Source: an uncultured Dehalococcoidia bacterium (GTDB lineage: Bacteria > Chloroflexota > Dehalococcoidia > Lucifugimonadales > UBA1123). From it: DNA of 64,000 nucleotides. Where the stretch lies: contig OY282441.1 of NCBI GenBank assembly GCA_958296105.1, forward strand, positions 2,005,800 through 2,069,799, given 5' to 3'. The translations under genes and the position numbers were made by a program. Below, piece by piece: positions 52,636 to 62,167 of this stretch. Numbering within the stretch: position 1 is the stretch's first letter; each line of letters starts with the position of its first letter. Below the pieces are notes generated by a model. That model was given only the letters and a program-made list of their open reading frames with translations, did not search any database and had not been told where the DNA came from.

Positions 52636-54747
52636 CTCGGTGACAGTCACTGTCTGGTTCACGGGCAGATCGGTCAGCAGCTGGCTGCGTCCGCTGGGCC
52701 AGAATATTCTCACCTCCTCCACTACGGACGCCGAGCCTAGACCGAATTCCAGCTCCACCGTGTCCATCGAAAGATAGCTCGATCCGGCCTTCACCTCCCG
52801 AACCTGCGTGACTTCGACGCCTTCGCCCAGGTCGGCGCGCAGGTACACTCTCGCGCCTATGCCGTCGGCGTTGCTGCCTGTGCCGTCGACTGCCATACGC
52901 CCCCTGAGTCTCAGAGCGACCCAGTGATTGTCGCCCGGCTGGTTGATCCATACGAACGTGGGCCCAAGCGCGATCTCGAACTGCTGACCGTCCCCTGCGA
53001 AGTCGAGACCGCTGCTGTTGGTGCCTATCAGATCTACGAAGCCATCGCCGTTCAGATCGCCGTGCGCCAGCCCCTTGCCGTTCTCGTGATAGCGCGATGA
53101 TACCTTGAAGGCTACGGGGTCTTGGTCGGGCAGCAGCTTGTGCAGATCGTCGTACTTCACGCCCAGAATATCCAGAAGGCGCGCCTCCACGGTCACGTCC
53201 TCGAACCCGCGCCCGCCCAGGTTCCTCAGCATTCTGCCCGCAGACTGGTACACCGAGCCGCCCGGTCCCGTGCCTGCGGCAAGCTCGGATCCAAGCCAGT
53301 ACAGATCTTCGTAGCCGTCGTTGTCCATGTCGAAGAAGGTCGCGCCGTAGCCGAAATCGTATGCCGACAGGCCGGTCGGCACGGGCCAGGCGGGGTGAAT
53401 GTTCGCAGGGTCGAGAGAGGCGGGCGGCATCAGAGCGCTCGCCCTCACGTCCGTAGTCGCAGCCACGTCGCCGAGCGTCCCCTGAGCGTTTTGGCTGAGC
53501 AGCATGTTCAGGCACGTCCCCCACCAGAACTGTTCGTGGTACTTGCAGTCCGGGCCAGGATGCGGCTGTGGGGGCTTGAGGCGCAGGTGATAGCCGGTGT
53601 TGGTGGCGAACACGTCCAGACGCGCGTCTGCATCGTAGTCGCCGATGGCGAACCCCATCCAGTTGCCGACCCGGGCGAAGCCCATATCGCGCGCCACCGA
53701 CTCGAACCTGATCTCGCCGGGCGAGGATTGGTTGCGATACAGCTCGATGAAGTCGCCATCGTTGGCTATCCACAGATCGGGCAGCATGTCTTCGTTGTAG
53801 TCGAAGAAGACCGCGCCGTGAGTCGAGCCGGCAGGGTCGCCAACGCGATTGCCCGCCTTGTCCGTTAGAGAAGGGTCGTACCCCTCGTACACCGTCCCCG
53901 CATCGTCCGTGAACGTCAGCGGCGCGCCCGACTGATCGCGCATCCATATCTGTACTCCGCCCACGCCAGCCGATTCGGTCACGTCGGTGAACGTCCCGTC
54001 GCCGTTGTTTCGCAGGAGCGCGTTGAAGTGGCCCGGATGATTTGCCCTGCCTATGAAGAAGAAATCCTCGTCGATCAGGTTTGCGACGAAGATGTCCAGC
54101 CAGCCGTCTCCGTCCACGTCCGCGCACGCCACTGTGGAGGCTGCCCTGAGATTCTGCGCGTCCCCGAGCGCGGACTGCGTGGCGTCGGCGAAAGTCCCGT
54201 CTCCGCGATTCAGGTACAGCCTGTCGGCGTATGCGGCGCGCAGCTCGCCGCCGAGCGTCTGCGCTGAGCGGAAGTCGAGGCCGTCTCCATCCACGCCGCG
54301 CCCGCCTACGTAGATGTCCTGATAGCCGTCGTTGTTCACGTCGCACGCCGCCACGCCGCTGGAACCCTGCTCCACCGCCTCCACCCCCGCGCTCGCGGCA
54401 GCGTCCACGAAGCTAAGGCCGCCCTCGTTGCGAAACAGTCTGTTCGGCTTGCCCGCTTCCTGAGTCAGGTAGAAGTCTTGGTCGCCGTCTCGGTCGAAAT
54501 CGAAGATGGCGACGCCCGGGCGGTAGTTGTACACTTGGTACGCGCTGCCCAGCGCCTCGGGGGCGATGTTCGTGAATGCGGGAACGCTCGGCGCGTCCGC
54601 CCGTTGGGGCGAGTCCGTCTGCTGCTCGGTCGAACACGCGGCGACGAAAGCCAGCAGCGCCGCCATTGCCAGCAGCGCCCAAGCGCCAGATCGGAGCGTG
54701 CGCCCCTGTTCGATTTTCACGCCGCCCGGCTCGTCTTGTGTATCCAT
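52627..54747 (-). CDS. CRTAC1-like lipoprotein with FG-GAP/VCBS repeats and ASPIC/UnbV domain
   Basis: ATG 54747 opens a product with a lipoprotein signal (WALLAMAALLAFVAAC). Calcium-binding FG-GAP/VCBS repeats follow (FDFDRDGDQDFYLTQ, CDVNNDGYQDIYVGG, CADVDGDGWLDIFVA, GDLNGDGFVDLIG). The C-terminal ASPIC/UnbV domain shows VELEFGLGSASVVEEVRIFWPSGRSQ. The fold is a beta-propeller exposed on the cell surface, in a family linked to adhesion or glycan binding. It shares a short divergent promoter region with the MFS gene. Confidence 0.93.
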   Translation of the reverse strand: MDTQDEPGGVKIEQGRTLRSGAWALLAMAALLAFVAACSTEQQTDSPQRADAPSVPAFTNIAPEALGSAYQVYNYRPGVAIFDFDRDGDQDFYLTQEAGKPNRLFRNEGGLSFVDAAASAGVEAVEQGSSGVAACDVNNDGYQDIYVGGRGVDGDGLDFRSAQTLGGELRAAYADRLYLNRGDGTFADATQSALGDAQNLRAASTVACADVDGDGWLDIFVANLIDEDFFFIGRANHPGHFNALLRNNGDGTFTDVTESAGVGGVQIWMRDQSGAPLTFTDDAGTVYEGYDPSLTDKAGNRVGDPAGSTHGAVFFDYNEDMLPDLWIANDGDFIELYRNQSSPGEIRFESVARDMGFARVGNWMGFAIGDYDADARLDVFATNTGYHLRLKPPQPHPGPDCKYHEQFWWGTCLNMLLSQNAQGTLGDVAATTDVRASALMPPASLDPANIHPAWPVPTGLSAYDFGYGATFFDMDNDGYEDLYWLGSELAAGTGPGGSVYQSAGRMLRNLGGRGFEDVTVEARLLDILGVKYDDLHKLLPDQDPVAFKVSSRYHENGKGLAHGDLNGDGFVDLIGTNSSGLDFAGDGQQFEIALGPTFVWINQPGDNHWVALRLRGRMAVDGTGSNADGIGARVYLRADLGEGVEVTQVREVKAGSSYLSMDTVELEFGLGSASVVEEVRIFWPSGRSQLLTDLPVNQTVTVTEPG

Positions 54748-54802
54748 GCCCGTCTGTATGAAAACTGCTCGATCCGATAATAGGTTATCATAGCGGCTCG
54801 AA

Positions 54803-56086
54803 GTGGAAACACCGAACCCACATCCCGACTCTCCCAACGCCTTCCGATTCGGAAGCTGGCCAGACGCGCTTTGGCTCCTCGCCATCAGCTCGACGCTGCT
54901 GCTGACGCTGCTCCCGTTCTCCAGCTACATCGCTTCCATCCCATTCATACGCGAAGAGTGGGGGATGAGCAACGCGCAGGCGGCAATCGTGTTCAGCGCG
55001 TATCTTGTCGGATACGCGCTCTCGTCCGTACTCCTGCTGCCGCTCACCGACAGGCTGCCCGCCGGGAGAGTTCTGTTCGCCAGCGTGTCGCTGATCGCGC
55101 TCAGCAACCTGCTCTTTCCGCTGGTGGCGGGGGATGTCTGGTCTGGATCCGCGCTCAGGTTCCTCGCAGGCGCCGGACACGTGGGCGCGTACATTCCCGG
55201 AATCAGGCTCGTCTCTCTCAGGTTCGCCGACAGGATGCGCGGGACGGCGGTCGGGTTCTTCGTGAGCGCGGGGTATGCTGGCACTACGGTATCCTACGTA
55301 TTCATGGGGCAGCTGCTGGGGCTTACTGGAGACTGGCGCGCCGCCTATCTGACGACCGCGCTCGTCGGGCTGATCGGCGTGGCGGTCGCGCTGGTCGCGG
55401 CGCGAGGCGGCAGGGAAGAGGCGCAGCCGTCCGGCGGCGGATCGGCGCGCCTGAATCTGGGCGTCCTGCGAAGCCGCCCGATGCTCCTCATAAACATCGC
55501 CTATGCGCTCCACACCGCCGAGCTTTACTTGGCGCGTCTGTGGCTGCCCCTGCTTCTGGCGGCTGCGCTGGTTCATGGCGGAACGAAGCCGGACGAGGCG
55601 GCTGCGCTCGCCTCCACTTGGGCAGGGTTCATGTTTATGACCGGAATAGCTGGCGTGTTCGCGGGCGGGCTGATCTCTGACCGAGTTGGCAGAACACTGG
55701 GGGCGGGCGTCATATTCGCGGTCAGCGGGGCTGTGTCGTTCGCGGCTGGCTGGCTGCTCGGCGCTCCGCCGGCGGCGCTGTTCGCGCTCGGCTTCATATA
55801 CGGGTTCGCCACCGCCGCAGACTCCGCCATATACTCCACAGCCGTAACCGAGCTTTCGCCGCGCAGTCTGATCGGATCGACGCAAGCAGTCCAGAGCTTC
55901 GTGGGCTTTTCGATAGGCGCGGCGGCGCCCATCCTCGCGGGGGGTATTCTCGACGTGTTCCAAGACGATCTGGGATGGGGCTTGGCTTTCGGATTCAACG
56001 GACTCTTGGCGGTGGTCGGAGTGTCCTCTCTCGCCCTGCTGAGACGGCTGCCCGCCGCCTCCAAGATGGCAAACGGACTCAGATAG
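54803..56086 (+). CDS. Major facilitator superfamily transporter
   Basis: The 427-residue protein has about 12 membrane helices and MFS features, including YALSSVLLLPLTDRLPAGRVLF (loop 2-3 motif A-like) and FAGGLISDRVGRTLGAGVIF in the second half. It starts with GTG at 54803. Cyanate- or nitrate-type MFS carriers look similar, but the substrate is not defined. It is divergent from the ASPIC gene (56 bp apart) and convergent with the thioredoxin-like gene. Confidence 0.92.
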   Translation: METPNPHPDSPNAFRFGSWPDALWLLAISSTLLLTLLPFSSYIASIPFIREEWGMSNAQAAIVFSAYLVGYALSSVLLLPLTDRLPAGRVLFASVSLIALSNLLFPLVAGDVWSGSALRFLAGAGHVGAYIPGIRLVSLRFADRMRGTAVGFFVSAGYAGTTVSYVFMGQLLGLTGDWRAAYLTTALVGLIGVAVALVAARGGREEAQPSGGGSARLNLGVLRSRPMLLINIAYALHTAELYLARLWLPLLLAAALVHGGTKPDEAAALASTWAGFMFMTGIAGVFAGGLISDRVGRTLGAGVIFAVSGAVSFAAGWLLGAPPAALFALGFIYGFATAADSAIYSTAVTELSPRSLIGSTQAVQSFVGFSIGAAAPILAGGILDVFQDDLGWGLAFGFNGLLAVVGVSSLALLRRLPAASKMANGLR

Positions 56087-56106
56087 CCCTGCTCTCGCCT
56101 TGCCCG

Positions 56107-57510
56107 TCAGTTCTCCTCCATCGGGTACGATCCGAAGGTGAACGCGAACAGCGAGAAGCGCTCGTCCTTGGGGCTAAGCTCCAGCTCGCCCGAGCCGACT
56201 TCGGCTTGGCGCACGAGCCTGTACATCCTCGCAGAATCGACTTGCACGATGCTGTCTCCGTTCTCGTCGAAGGTTATGTCCGCGCCCGCAGCGTGGTTGG
56301 GAATCGGCTGTCCGTCCATCGTGACCCTGAACTCGTAGGTCTCCCCCGCCTCGACGCCCATGACCGCGTTCACCTCGTTGGCGAAGAACTTCAGCGCGAT
56401 GTAGTCCTCGTACTCGTCCGTCGTTCGCGCGTGATCGAGGCTTTCGTCTCCTGCGAGCCACCAGCCTTGAAGCGCCATGAAGTGGTTCCTGCGCTCGCCG
56501 GGGTCGCTGTACTCCGCCACCGCGCCAGCCGAGTCGTAGTAGCTCTCGTTGAGGATGTACGCGCCGCCGAAGGTGATGTTTCTGCGCGCGCCGCCGTAAA
56601 GCTCTCTGGTCAGGAACGTCTCGGGGTCTGTCGAGCGCGTTCCTGCGTCGCGCTCGGGGTCGGGGTCGGTGTTCGGATCTATGTGGGAGAGGTCTCGCCC
56701 CATCTCCTCCAAGATGTATCGGATTACCTTCTCCGTTTCCGCGTATGCCCCCTCGCCGCGATGGTAGTAGCGCACGAATCCGCTGCCGTCCATTATGTAC
56801 TTGGTCGGCCACGCCCCGACCTTGTATGCCAGCCAAGTGGTATAGTCGTTGTCCTGCGCCACAGGATACTCGATTCCCAGCTCGGCGGTTGCAGCCGCCA
56901 CGTTCGCCCACTCTCTTTCGAAGAGGAACTCCGGCGTGTGAACCCCGATGATCAGCAGACCCTCTTCAGAATATTTGTCGTGCCACTCCTTCAGGTAGGG
57001 CAGTGTGCGAATGCAGTTGATGCAGGTGTAAGTCCAGAAGTCGAGCAAGACCGCCTTGCCCGCGAAATCTTCCACGTCCAGCGGGTCGGAGTTGATCCAG
57101 CCGTCCAGCCCAGCGGGCGCGGGCGCGGGTATCTCGCCAGCCCCCACGAGTCCGATCACGTCAGGGGGCGCGACGGCCGCAGCAGCGGCGGGCGACGGAG
57201 ACGCGGCAGGCGTGGATGTCGGGGGTGTGTGCGTGGGCGATGGAGACAGCGCAGGCGCGGGCGGCTGAGTGGGCGCGGGCGTGGGCGGCCGTGTGGAGGT
57301 GGGCGCGGGCGTGGATGTCGGAGTATGTGCCGGAGCCGCTGTGGGCGTGGGCGGCGCGGGCGCGGGCGTCGTCGGCTGTGTGGGATCGGCGGACACCATC
57401 ACAGCCGTCTGCTGCGGAGCGGCGTCAGTCGTGTCTTCGGAGGCGCAAGCCGAAGACACGACTAGAAGCGCCAAGAGCGCCAGCGCGTATCGAGCCAGTC
57501 TGATTGTCAA
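56107..57510 (-). CDS. Secreted thioredoxin-like (DipZ/TlpA-type) lipoprotein with CxxC motif
   Basis: The 467-residue product has a lipoprotein signal (RYALALLALLVVSSAC), a Thr/Pro/Ala-rich linker to about residue 115 and a redoxin domain with VLLDFWTYTCINCIRTLPYL (redox Cys pair near residue 165) and GVHTPEFLFE. A C-terminal beta domain of the DipZ type (GAYILNESYYDSAGAVAEY, YEFRVTMDGQPIPNHAAG) follows. The CINC active site is typical of DipZ-like proteins. It starts with TTG 13 bp after the amidohydrolase stop, so the two are probably co-transcribed. Likely an extracytoplasmic thiol-disulfide protein. Confidence 0.9.
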   Translation of the reverse strand: MTIRLARYALALLALLVVSSACASEDTTDAAPQQTAVMVSADPTQPTTPAPAPPTPTAAPAHTPTSTPAPTSTRPPTPAPTQPPAPALSPSPTHTPPTSTPAASPSPAAAAAVAPPDVIGLVGAGEIPAPAPAGLDGWINSDPLDVEDFAGKAVLLDFWTYTCINCIRTLPYLKEWHDKYSEEGLLIIGVHTPEFLFEREWANVAAATAELGIEYPVAQDNDYTTWLAYKVGAWPTKYIMDGSGFVRYYHRGEGAYAETEKVIRYILEEMGRDLSHIDPNTDPDPERDAGTRSTDPETFLTRELYGGARRNITFGGAYILNESYYDSAGAVAEYSDPGERRNHFMALQGWWLAGDESLDHARTTDEYEDYIALKFFANEVNAVMGVEAGETYEFRVTMDGQPIPNHAAGADITFDENGDSIVQVDSARMYRLVRQAEVGSGELELSPKDERFSLFAFTFGSYPMEEN

Positions 57511-57523
57511 CTCAGCAGGCTGC

Positions 57524-58756
57524 CTATATCAGCAGGTCGTTGTTGCGCTTGATCACGCGGCCCTGAGATACGATGGTGTTCACGTCGTGCAGTGCCGTTA
57601 TGTCCTCCGACGGGTTGCCGTTGACTATCAGAACGTCGGCGGACTTTCCGACTTCCAAGGCTCCGATCTCGTCCTCCAGCCCCAGACACTCGGCGGACGT
57701 TTGGGTCGAGCAGACGATGGCTTCCATGGGCGTAATGCCCATCTCTTCGACCATCACCTGCGGGATGTAGGCGAAGTCGTCGAAGTTGGCGTTTGTCATT
57801 CCCGCGTCCATGCCCGTGACGAATTTGACGCCCCTGTCCCACATGTCCCTGAGTATCTCGAACCGTCGCTCGGGGTTGCCCATCGCGCCGGAGGCGGGGG
57901 AGCGGACGCGCCCCCTGATCTGATTGAGTCTGCCGAGCGCGAGGGTCGGATCGACGTAGATGCCCTTCTCGGCGATCATGTCGGCGTAGCCCTCGTCGTA
58001 GTCGTACATATCCTCCTCGTTCTCCGCCAGCCAAGAGCAGTGAATGAGGTTGTGGATGCCGGCGTTGACGCAGTTCCTGACACCCGCCGAGGCGTGGCAG
58101 TGGGCGGCTACGCGAAGCCCCAGCCGCTCGGCGTCCTTCACCGCCGCGCGCAGCGTTTCCACCGGATACTGTGGCGCGCGGACGTTGGTTCCCGGCGTAA
58201 AGCCGCCGCCAGTGGACATGACCTTGATGCAGTCCGCGCCGAGCTTGAACTGTGTGCGGATGGCGGTCACGACCTCTTCCGCAGTGTCGGCCTCCGTGCC
58301 GAACATGTTGCAGTGGCCGCCCGTCGTCGTGATCGGCGTGCCTGCCGCCAATATGCGCGGACCGGGAATGATGCCGTCCTCCACTGCCGCTTTGATCGGC
58401 AGGATCACCTGGTTTCTGCTGCCCAAGTCGCGCATGGTCGTCACGCCGGAGCCGAGAGCGGAGCGCACGGCGGCAACCCCGCGCATGATGAACCTCTCAT
58501 CGCTCTCCGTCATTATGTGCGTGTAGGCGTCCGACTGCGCGCTGCAATGTACATGCGTGTGCATCTCGATGAAGCCGGGCATCAGCGTTCCGCCCGGCGC
58601 GTCTATCACGTCCACCTCCTCGCGCTCGCCGATCTCGACCATGTCTTGGGTCGTGACTTCTGTTATTCGCCCGTCGCTCACGACGACCGCGCCGTTATCT
58701 ACCGGAGGCGCGCCGGTGCCGTCGATCAATCGGTCAGCCTTCAAGACGAGCTTCAT
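57524..58756 (-). CDS. Amidohydrolase family metal-dependent hydrolase
   Basis: The product is an amidohydrolase of the imidazolonepropionase/prolidase-like branch. The HxH metal site is in PGFIEMHTHVHC; later metal ligands are in RVAAHCHASAG and NLIHCSW, and GMDAGM carries the Asp. STGGGFTPGTN replaces the usual carbamylated-Lys region (KVMSTGG contains Lys). The C-terminal composite domain ends GLEDEIGALEVGKSADVLIV. ATG 58756 has GGAAGG upstream and is preferred over 58774. The substrate may be a cyclic amide or dipeptide. Confidence 0.92.
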   Translation of the reverse strand: MKLVLKADRLIDGTGAPPVDNGAVVVSDGRITEVTTQDMVEIGEREEVDVIDAPGGTLMPGFIEMHTHVHCSAQSDAYTHIMTESDERFIMRGVAAVRSALGSGVTTMRDLGSRNQVILPIKAAVEDGIIPGPRILAAGTPITTTGGHCNMFGTEADTAEEVVTAIRTQFKLGADCIKVMSTGGGFTPGTNVRAPQYPVETLRAAVKDAERLGLRVAAHCHASAGVRNCVNAGIHNLIHCSWLAENEEDMYDYDEGYADMIAEKGIYVDPTLALGRLNQIRGRVRSPASGAMGNPERRFEILRDMWDRGVKFVTGMDAGMTNANFDDFAYIPQVMVEEMGITPMEAIVCSTQTSAECLGLEDEIGALEVGKSADVLIVNGNPSEDITALHDVNTIVSQGRVIKRNNDLLI

Positions 58757-58815
58757 TTTGGTTGCACCTTCCATCTCGTGTTCGTTGTGGGTTCTCTTGG
58801 TACGCCGATCTCGGA

Positions 58816-59289
58816 TCAGCTAGGTATCGCCGCGCGCGCTATGTCCAGCAAATCTTCTTCGGACGATTCCAGATCGACGGGGTCGCCGTGCGGCTGCGGC
58901 ACGGGAAACCCGGTCTTGTAGTATATCTCGATGGTGTTGCCCTCCGGGTCCGATGCGTACATCCCGAAGGCGTTGCCGTGGCTGACCGTCCTCTGGATGG
59001 GCACACCCTCGCTCTTGAAGACGCTGTGGAACTCCTTTAGCTCGGTCAGGCTTTCGACCTTGAAGGATATCTGCTGGATGACCTGCGCGTCGGCAGGCCC
59101 GGATCGCCCCTCCATGATCACGAACTCGTGATGTTCCTCGTCCGGATGGGCGCTCATGAACACCATGCCCCGCCCCTCTATGTCTTCGTCCGCGATCTCC
59201 AGCCCCATGATGCGAGAGTAGAAGTCTCGCTGCTTCATCAGGTCTCTGACGAAAATTCCCACGTGTCCCAGTCCGCTAACCTTGGGCAT
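58816..59289 (-). CDS. VOC (glyoxalase/dioxygenase) family protein
   Basis: The 157-residue protein has two beta-alpha-beta-beta-beta modules: GLGHVGIFVRDLMKQRDFYSRIMGL in the first, and a second ending GMYASDPEGNTIEIYYKTG, whose Glu is a typical metal ligand with the His of HVGIF and HEFV. Such proteins are glyoxalases, extradiol dioxygenases or resistance proteins. It is leftward between the HAD phosphatase and the amidohydrolase. Substrate unassigned. Confidence 0.9.
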   Translation of the reverse strand: MPKVSGLGHVGIFVRDLMKQRDFYSRIMGLEIADEDIEGRGMVFMSAHPDEEHHEFVIMEGRSGPADAQVIQQISFKVESLTELKEFHSVFKSEGVPIQRTVSHGNAFGMYASDPEGNTIEIYYKTGFPVPQPHGDPVDLESSEEDLLDIARAAIPS

Positions 59290-59403
59290 GGCTCGTTCCT
59301 CCTCCGTATCGGGAAGCCTGCGTGTGTGCCTGCCGCGCCTCGCAAAATTCTGAAGGCGGTTGGAGTCTATATCACACCTGAAACAGGGTCAAGCTGGGCA
59401 GGC

Positions 59404-60066
59404 TCAGCCGCGCTCGACCAGCTCCGTCAGACGCTCGAATGGCAGCTCGTCCAGGCTGTCGATGATCAGATCGGCGGCGTCCAGCCGCAGGTGCTTGGTG
59501 ATGGGATTCGGGACTGCCACGGTGAACAGCCCGGCGGACTTGGCGGCGCGTATGCCGCTGGCAGAGTCTTCGATCGCTGCGGATCGCTGAGGGTTGACCT
59601 TCAGCGCGCGCGCCGCCTCTAGGTATATCTCCGGATCGGGCTTGACCCGCGTCACGTCGTCTCGCGTCCTCACCACGTCGAAGCGGTCGAACAGCCCATG
59701 CTCCTCGAGATTCGATCTCACCCAGCCGATATCCGAGTTCGAAGCCAGCCCGATTCCACACTCCGCGCCCCTCGCTTCCGACAGGTAGCTCACGACTCCC
59801 GGCAAGACTGCGCTCCCCGCCACCAGACACCGGTATCGCCGCTGGCGCTCCGCCATCAGCCGCTGCCTGTCGATCCTGAGATCGGTAAGCTCTTCCAGAT
59901 GCTTGTGGAAGTCGAAGTACTCGGCTCCGCCTATGTAGGTGGCGAACATCTTCATGTCCAAGCTCGCGCCGTAGCGAGCGTATATCTCGTGCCACGACCA
60001 ATACAGAGGCGTTTCCGTGTCCAGTATCACGCCGTCGAAGTCGAAGATTACTGCCTCGATTGTCAT
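59404..60066 (-). CDS. HAD-superfamily phosphatase (beta-phosphoglucomutase-like)
   Basis: ATG 60066 gives the canonical HAD start MTIEAVIFDFDGVILDTET with nucleophile and acid Asp (DFD). A helical cap domain follows, then GIGLASNSDIGWV (motif II Ser), RVKPDPEIYLEAARAL (motif III Lys) and AAIEDSASGIRAAKSAG (motif IV acidic pair). The length (220) matches the beta-phosphoglucomutase/phosphonatase-like subgroup. In-frame sequence upstream to 60306 is not HAD-like. The substrate is a small phosphate ester. Confidence 0.93.
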   Translation of the reverse strand: MTIEAVIFDFDGVILDTETPLYWSWHEIYARYGASLDMKMFATYIGGAEYFDFHKHLEELTDLRIDRQRLMAERQRRYRCLVAGSAVLPGVVSYLSEARGAECGIGLASNSDIGWVRSNLEEHGLFDRFDVVRTRDDVTRVKPDPEIYLEAARALKVNPQRSAAIEDSASGIRAAKSAGLFTVAVPNPITKHLRLDAADLIIDSLDELPFERLTELVERG

Positions 60067-60192
60067 ACTCCCATGCCCGTAACTCGAAAATCGCAAAAAT
60101 CCCAGCCCATGCCTGTTGGGGCGGCTTTGGGGCGGTACTCGGTTCTCATCGTTCTCTCCCTTTCTGCTCATGCGGCTCTGGCGCGCATACAT

Positions 60193-60198
60193 TATAAT
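60193..60198 (+). promoter_or_regulatory. Putative -10 element upstream of the LppX-like lipoprotein gene
   Basis: A perfect TATAAT lies 26 bp before the ATG at 60224, ahead of the AGGAGGG ribosome-binding site. No convincing -35 is visible, so the promoter call is tentative. Confidence 0.4.
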
Positions 60199-60223
60199 AT
60201 GTGTCAGATAGGAGGGTGTCAGT

Positions 60224-61270
60224 ATGTCAGGATATGCGCGTGGCGAATGCGGGACTCCCGAGTCTGCGAGGTCCGAGCGTAGGGGCGTACTGCTGGCGGC
60301 GCTCACTCTCGCGGTGGCTGCGCTGTGCGCCTGCTCCGACCTGCCACTGCAGCCGCTGCCCTCGCCGACGCCGACTTACACGCCCACCCACACCCCCGAG
60401 CCAACCCCGACAGCAACGGCGACGCCAACCCCCACTCCTGCGCCGACGTCCACGCCAACCCCCACTCCCGCGCCGACGTCCACCCCAGAGCCAACGCCTG
60501 CCTTGCAGTCTTCCGTCCCTATGTCCACCTCGACGCCTGCCTTGCAGTCTTCCGTCCCTCCGTCCACCTCGACGCCTGCCTTGCAGTCTTCCGCCCCGAC
60601 TGTCACTCCAACGCCCCGCGCGCAGTCGTATGCCGAGCAGCTGCTGAGCAGGTCTGTCGAAGCCATGTCGAACCTGAGCTATTTCCACTTCAGCGTGGAC
60701 GCCCTGTTCGAGTCGTCCGCCGCGTCGGGCGGCTCCACGCTGCTCGTGCCTGTGACGTTCGAGGGTGACGCCGCCGCGCCGGACCGCATCAGCGGCGCGC
60801 TGGTCTTGAACCTGAGCGTGTTCGCGCTGGAGATGCAGATAATCTCCGTAGGAGGCGACATCTACACCACGAATCCGGCAACGGGCGTGTGGGAGCTTGC
60901 GCCGCTCGGCTCGGTGGCAGTGCCGAACCCTGCCCTGCTGACCGCTGGGGGCGCGCCGCCACTGGTGGACGCGACCGTCGTCGGAGAGGAGACGATAGAC
61001 GGGGTTCGCGCGATCAGGCTGCGCGGCGCCGCTCGGCTGGACAGCTTGGAAGGCTTGGAAGGCGAATTCGAGACCGCGGATGTCTGGATCGGCGCGGATG
61101 ACGGCTTGGTATACAGAATCAACTCCGAGGGCGTTGTCAGTCTCGAATCGCTTGGTCTGCCCCTGCCCAACATCGGGCTGGCGGGCGATGCCACGCTGTC
61201 GCTGGACATGCGCTTCTCGCGCTTCGACCAGCCGGTGATCATCGAGCCGCCCAACGTACCCGCGCCGTAG
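60224..61270 (+). CDS. LppX/LprG-type lipoprotein with Thr-Pro-rich linker
   Basis: The 348-residue product has a lipoprotein signal (VLLAALTLAVAALCAC) and a long Thr/Pro linker with three near-identical STPALQSSVP units. The folded domain (about residues 130-345) resembles LppX/LprAFG/LolA-like half-barrels: LLSRSVEAMSNLSYFHFSVD, GGDIYTTNPATGVWEL, VVGEETIDGVRAIRLRG and DVWIGADDGLVYRI. AGGAGGG precedes the ATG. These proteins carry lipids or lipoglycans across the envelope. Linker repeats are in multiples of three bases. Confidence 0.85.
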   Translation: MSGYARGECGTPESARSERRGVLLAALTLAVAALCACSDLPLQPLPSPTPTYTPTHTPEPTPTATATPTPTPAPTSTPTPTPAPTSTPEPTPALQSSVPMSTSTPALQSSVPPSTSTPALQSSAPTVTPTPRAQSYAEQLLSRSVEAMSNLSYFHFSVDALFESSAASGGSTLLVPVTFEGDAAAPDRISGALVLNLSVFALEMQIISVGGDIYTTNPATGVWELAPLGSVAVPNPALLTAGGAPPLVDATVVGEETIDGVRAIRLRGAARLDSLEGLEGEFETADVWIGADDGLVYRINSEGVVSLESLGLPLPNIGLAGDATLSLDMRFSRFDQPVIIEPPNVPAP

Positions 61271-61319
61271 GAGCGCGCATCCGTCGCCCGCCCCCCATCG
61301 CTGGGTTCGAGCCTCGAGC

Positions 61320-61730
61320 CTAGCTTGGCCGCTCCTCTGCCAGCCGTTCTACGCACCCCACGATTTCGGCGGTGGATGTTCCCGGTCCGTACACGGCGCG
61401 CACGCCCAGAGCTTCCAGCGCCGATCTGTCGGACTCCGGGATGATGCCCCCCGCAACCACCGGTACGTCGTCCATCTCGTTGGCGCTGAGGCCGTCCAAT
61501 ATCTGCGGGAACAGCTCCAGATGCGCGCCCGACAGGATGCTCAGCCCGATCACGTCGACGTCCTCTTGCAGGGCGGCTTCGACGATCATCTGCGGAGTCT
61601 GCCTTATGCCGGTGTATATGACCTCCATGCCCGCGTCTCGGAGCGCGCGCGCGATGATCTTCGCCCCGCGGTCGTGGCCGTCCAGCCCGGGCTTCGCCAC
61701 GAGAACTCGAATCGGATGCCGCGTTGACAA
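61320..61730 (-). CDS. Cobalamin-binding subunit of an acyl-CoA mutase (methylmalonyl-CoA mutase C-terminal domain)
   Basis: The product is a stand-alone B12-binding domain. [20 protein letters not shown] contains the DxHxxG motif that supplies the lower-ligand His, followed by [17 protein letters not shown] (Ser/Gly loop) and [23 protein letters not shown] 61730, seven bases after GGAGGT, gives the family N-terminus, whereas 61763 would overlap the epimerase gene by 29 bp. The large mutase subunit is not in the window. Confidence 0.9.
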   Translation of the reverse strand: MSTRHPIRVLVAKPGLDGHDRGAKIIARALRDAGMEVIYTGIRQTPQMIVEAALQEDVDVIGLSILSGAHLELFPQILDGLSANEMDDVPVVAGGIIPESDRSALEALGVRAVYGPGTSTAEIVGCVERLAEERPS

Positions 61731-61734
61731 CTGA

Positions 61735-62160
61735 CTACCTCCGCGCCGTGTCCTGATCGACAAGCTCGATCAAGACGCCTCTGGTGGCTCTGGGGTGGAT
61801 GAACCCGATCATGCCCGACAGACCCTCTCGGGGCGAGCTGTCTATCAACCGGACGCCGTGCGCGTCCAGCGCGTCCAAGCTGGCTTGAAGGTCATCGACC
61901 TCGAAGGCGATGTGGTGGACGCCTTCTCCCCGCCGCTCGATGAACCGCGCCACGCCGCCGTTGGGGTCGGTGGGCTGGATGAACTCGATCTGCGATCCTC
62001 CGACCCGCACCAGCGCCGCCCTTACTGCCTGATCCTCTATGTGTTCCACTTCCGTTTTGCCCGTCCCGAACACCTCTCGGTAGAACGCGAGCGTTTCGTC
62101 TATGTCGTTGACCGCAATGCACACGTGGTTGATGTGCCGGGCCGTGCATGGCGATGCCAT
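61735..62160 (-). CDS. Methylmalonyl-CoA epimerase
   Basis: The 141-residue VOC-fold enzyme interconverts (R)- and (S)-methylmalonyl-CoA. [61 protein letters not shown] and GVLIELVDQ match the family, with metal ligands His, Gln/His and Glu. The gene precedes the B12-binding subunit by a few bases and follows the acyl-CoA dehydrogenase by seven, so all three are one leftward operon for propionate or branched-chain carbon flow. Confidence 0.93.
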   Translation of the reverse strand: MASPCTARHINHVCIAVNDIDETLAFYREVFGTGKTEVEHIEDQAVRAALVRVGGSQIEFIQPTDPNGGVARFIERRGEGVHHIAFEVDDLQASLDALDAHGVRLIDSSPREGLSGMIGFIHPRATRGVLIELVDQDTARR

Positions 62161-62167
62161 GAGTAAG

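Noticed and set aside
52286-54346. A 686-codon leftward frame overlapping the ASPIC gene
   Set aside because: It is an Arg-rich shifted frame of the FG-GAP/ASPIC gene with no domain of its own.
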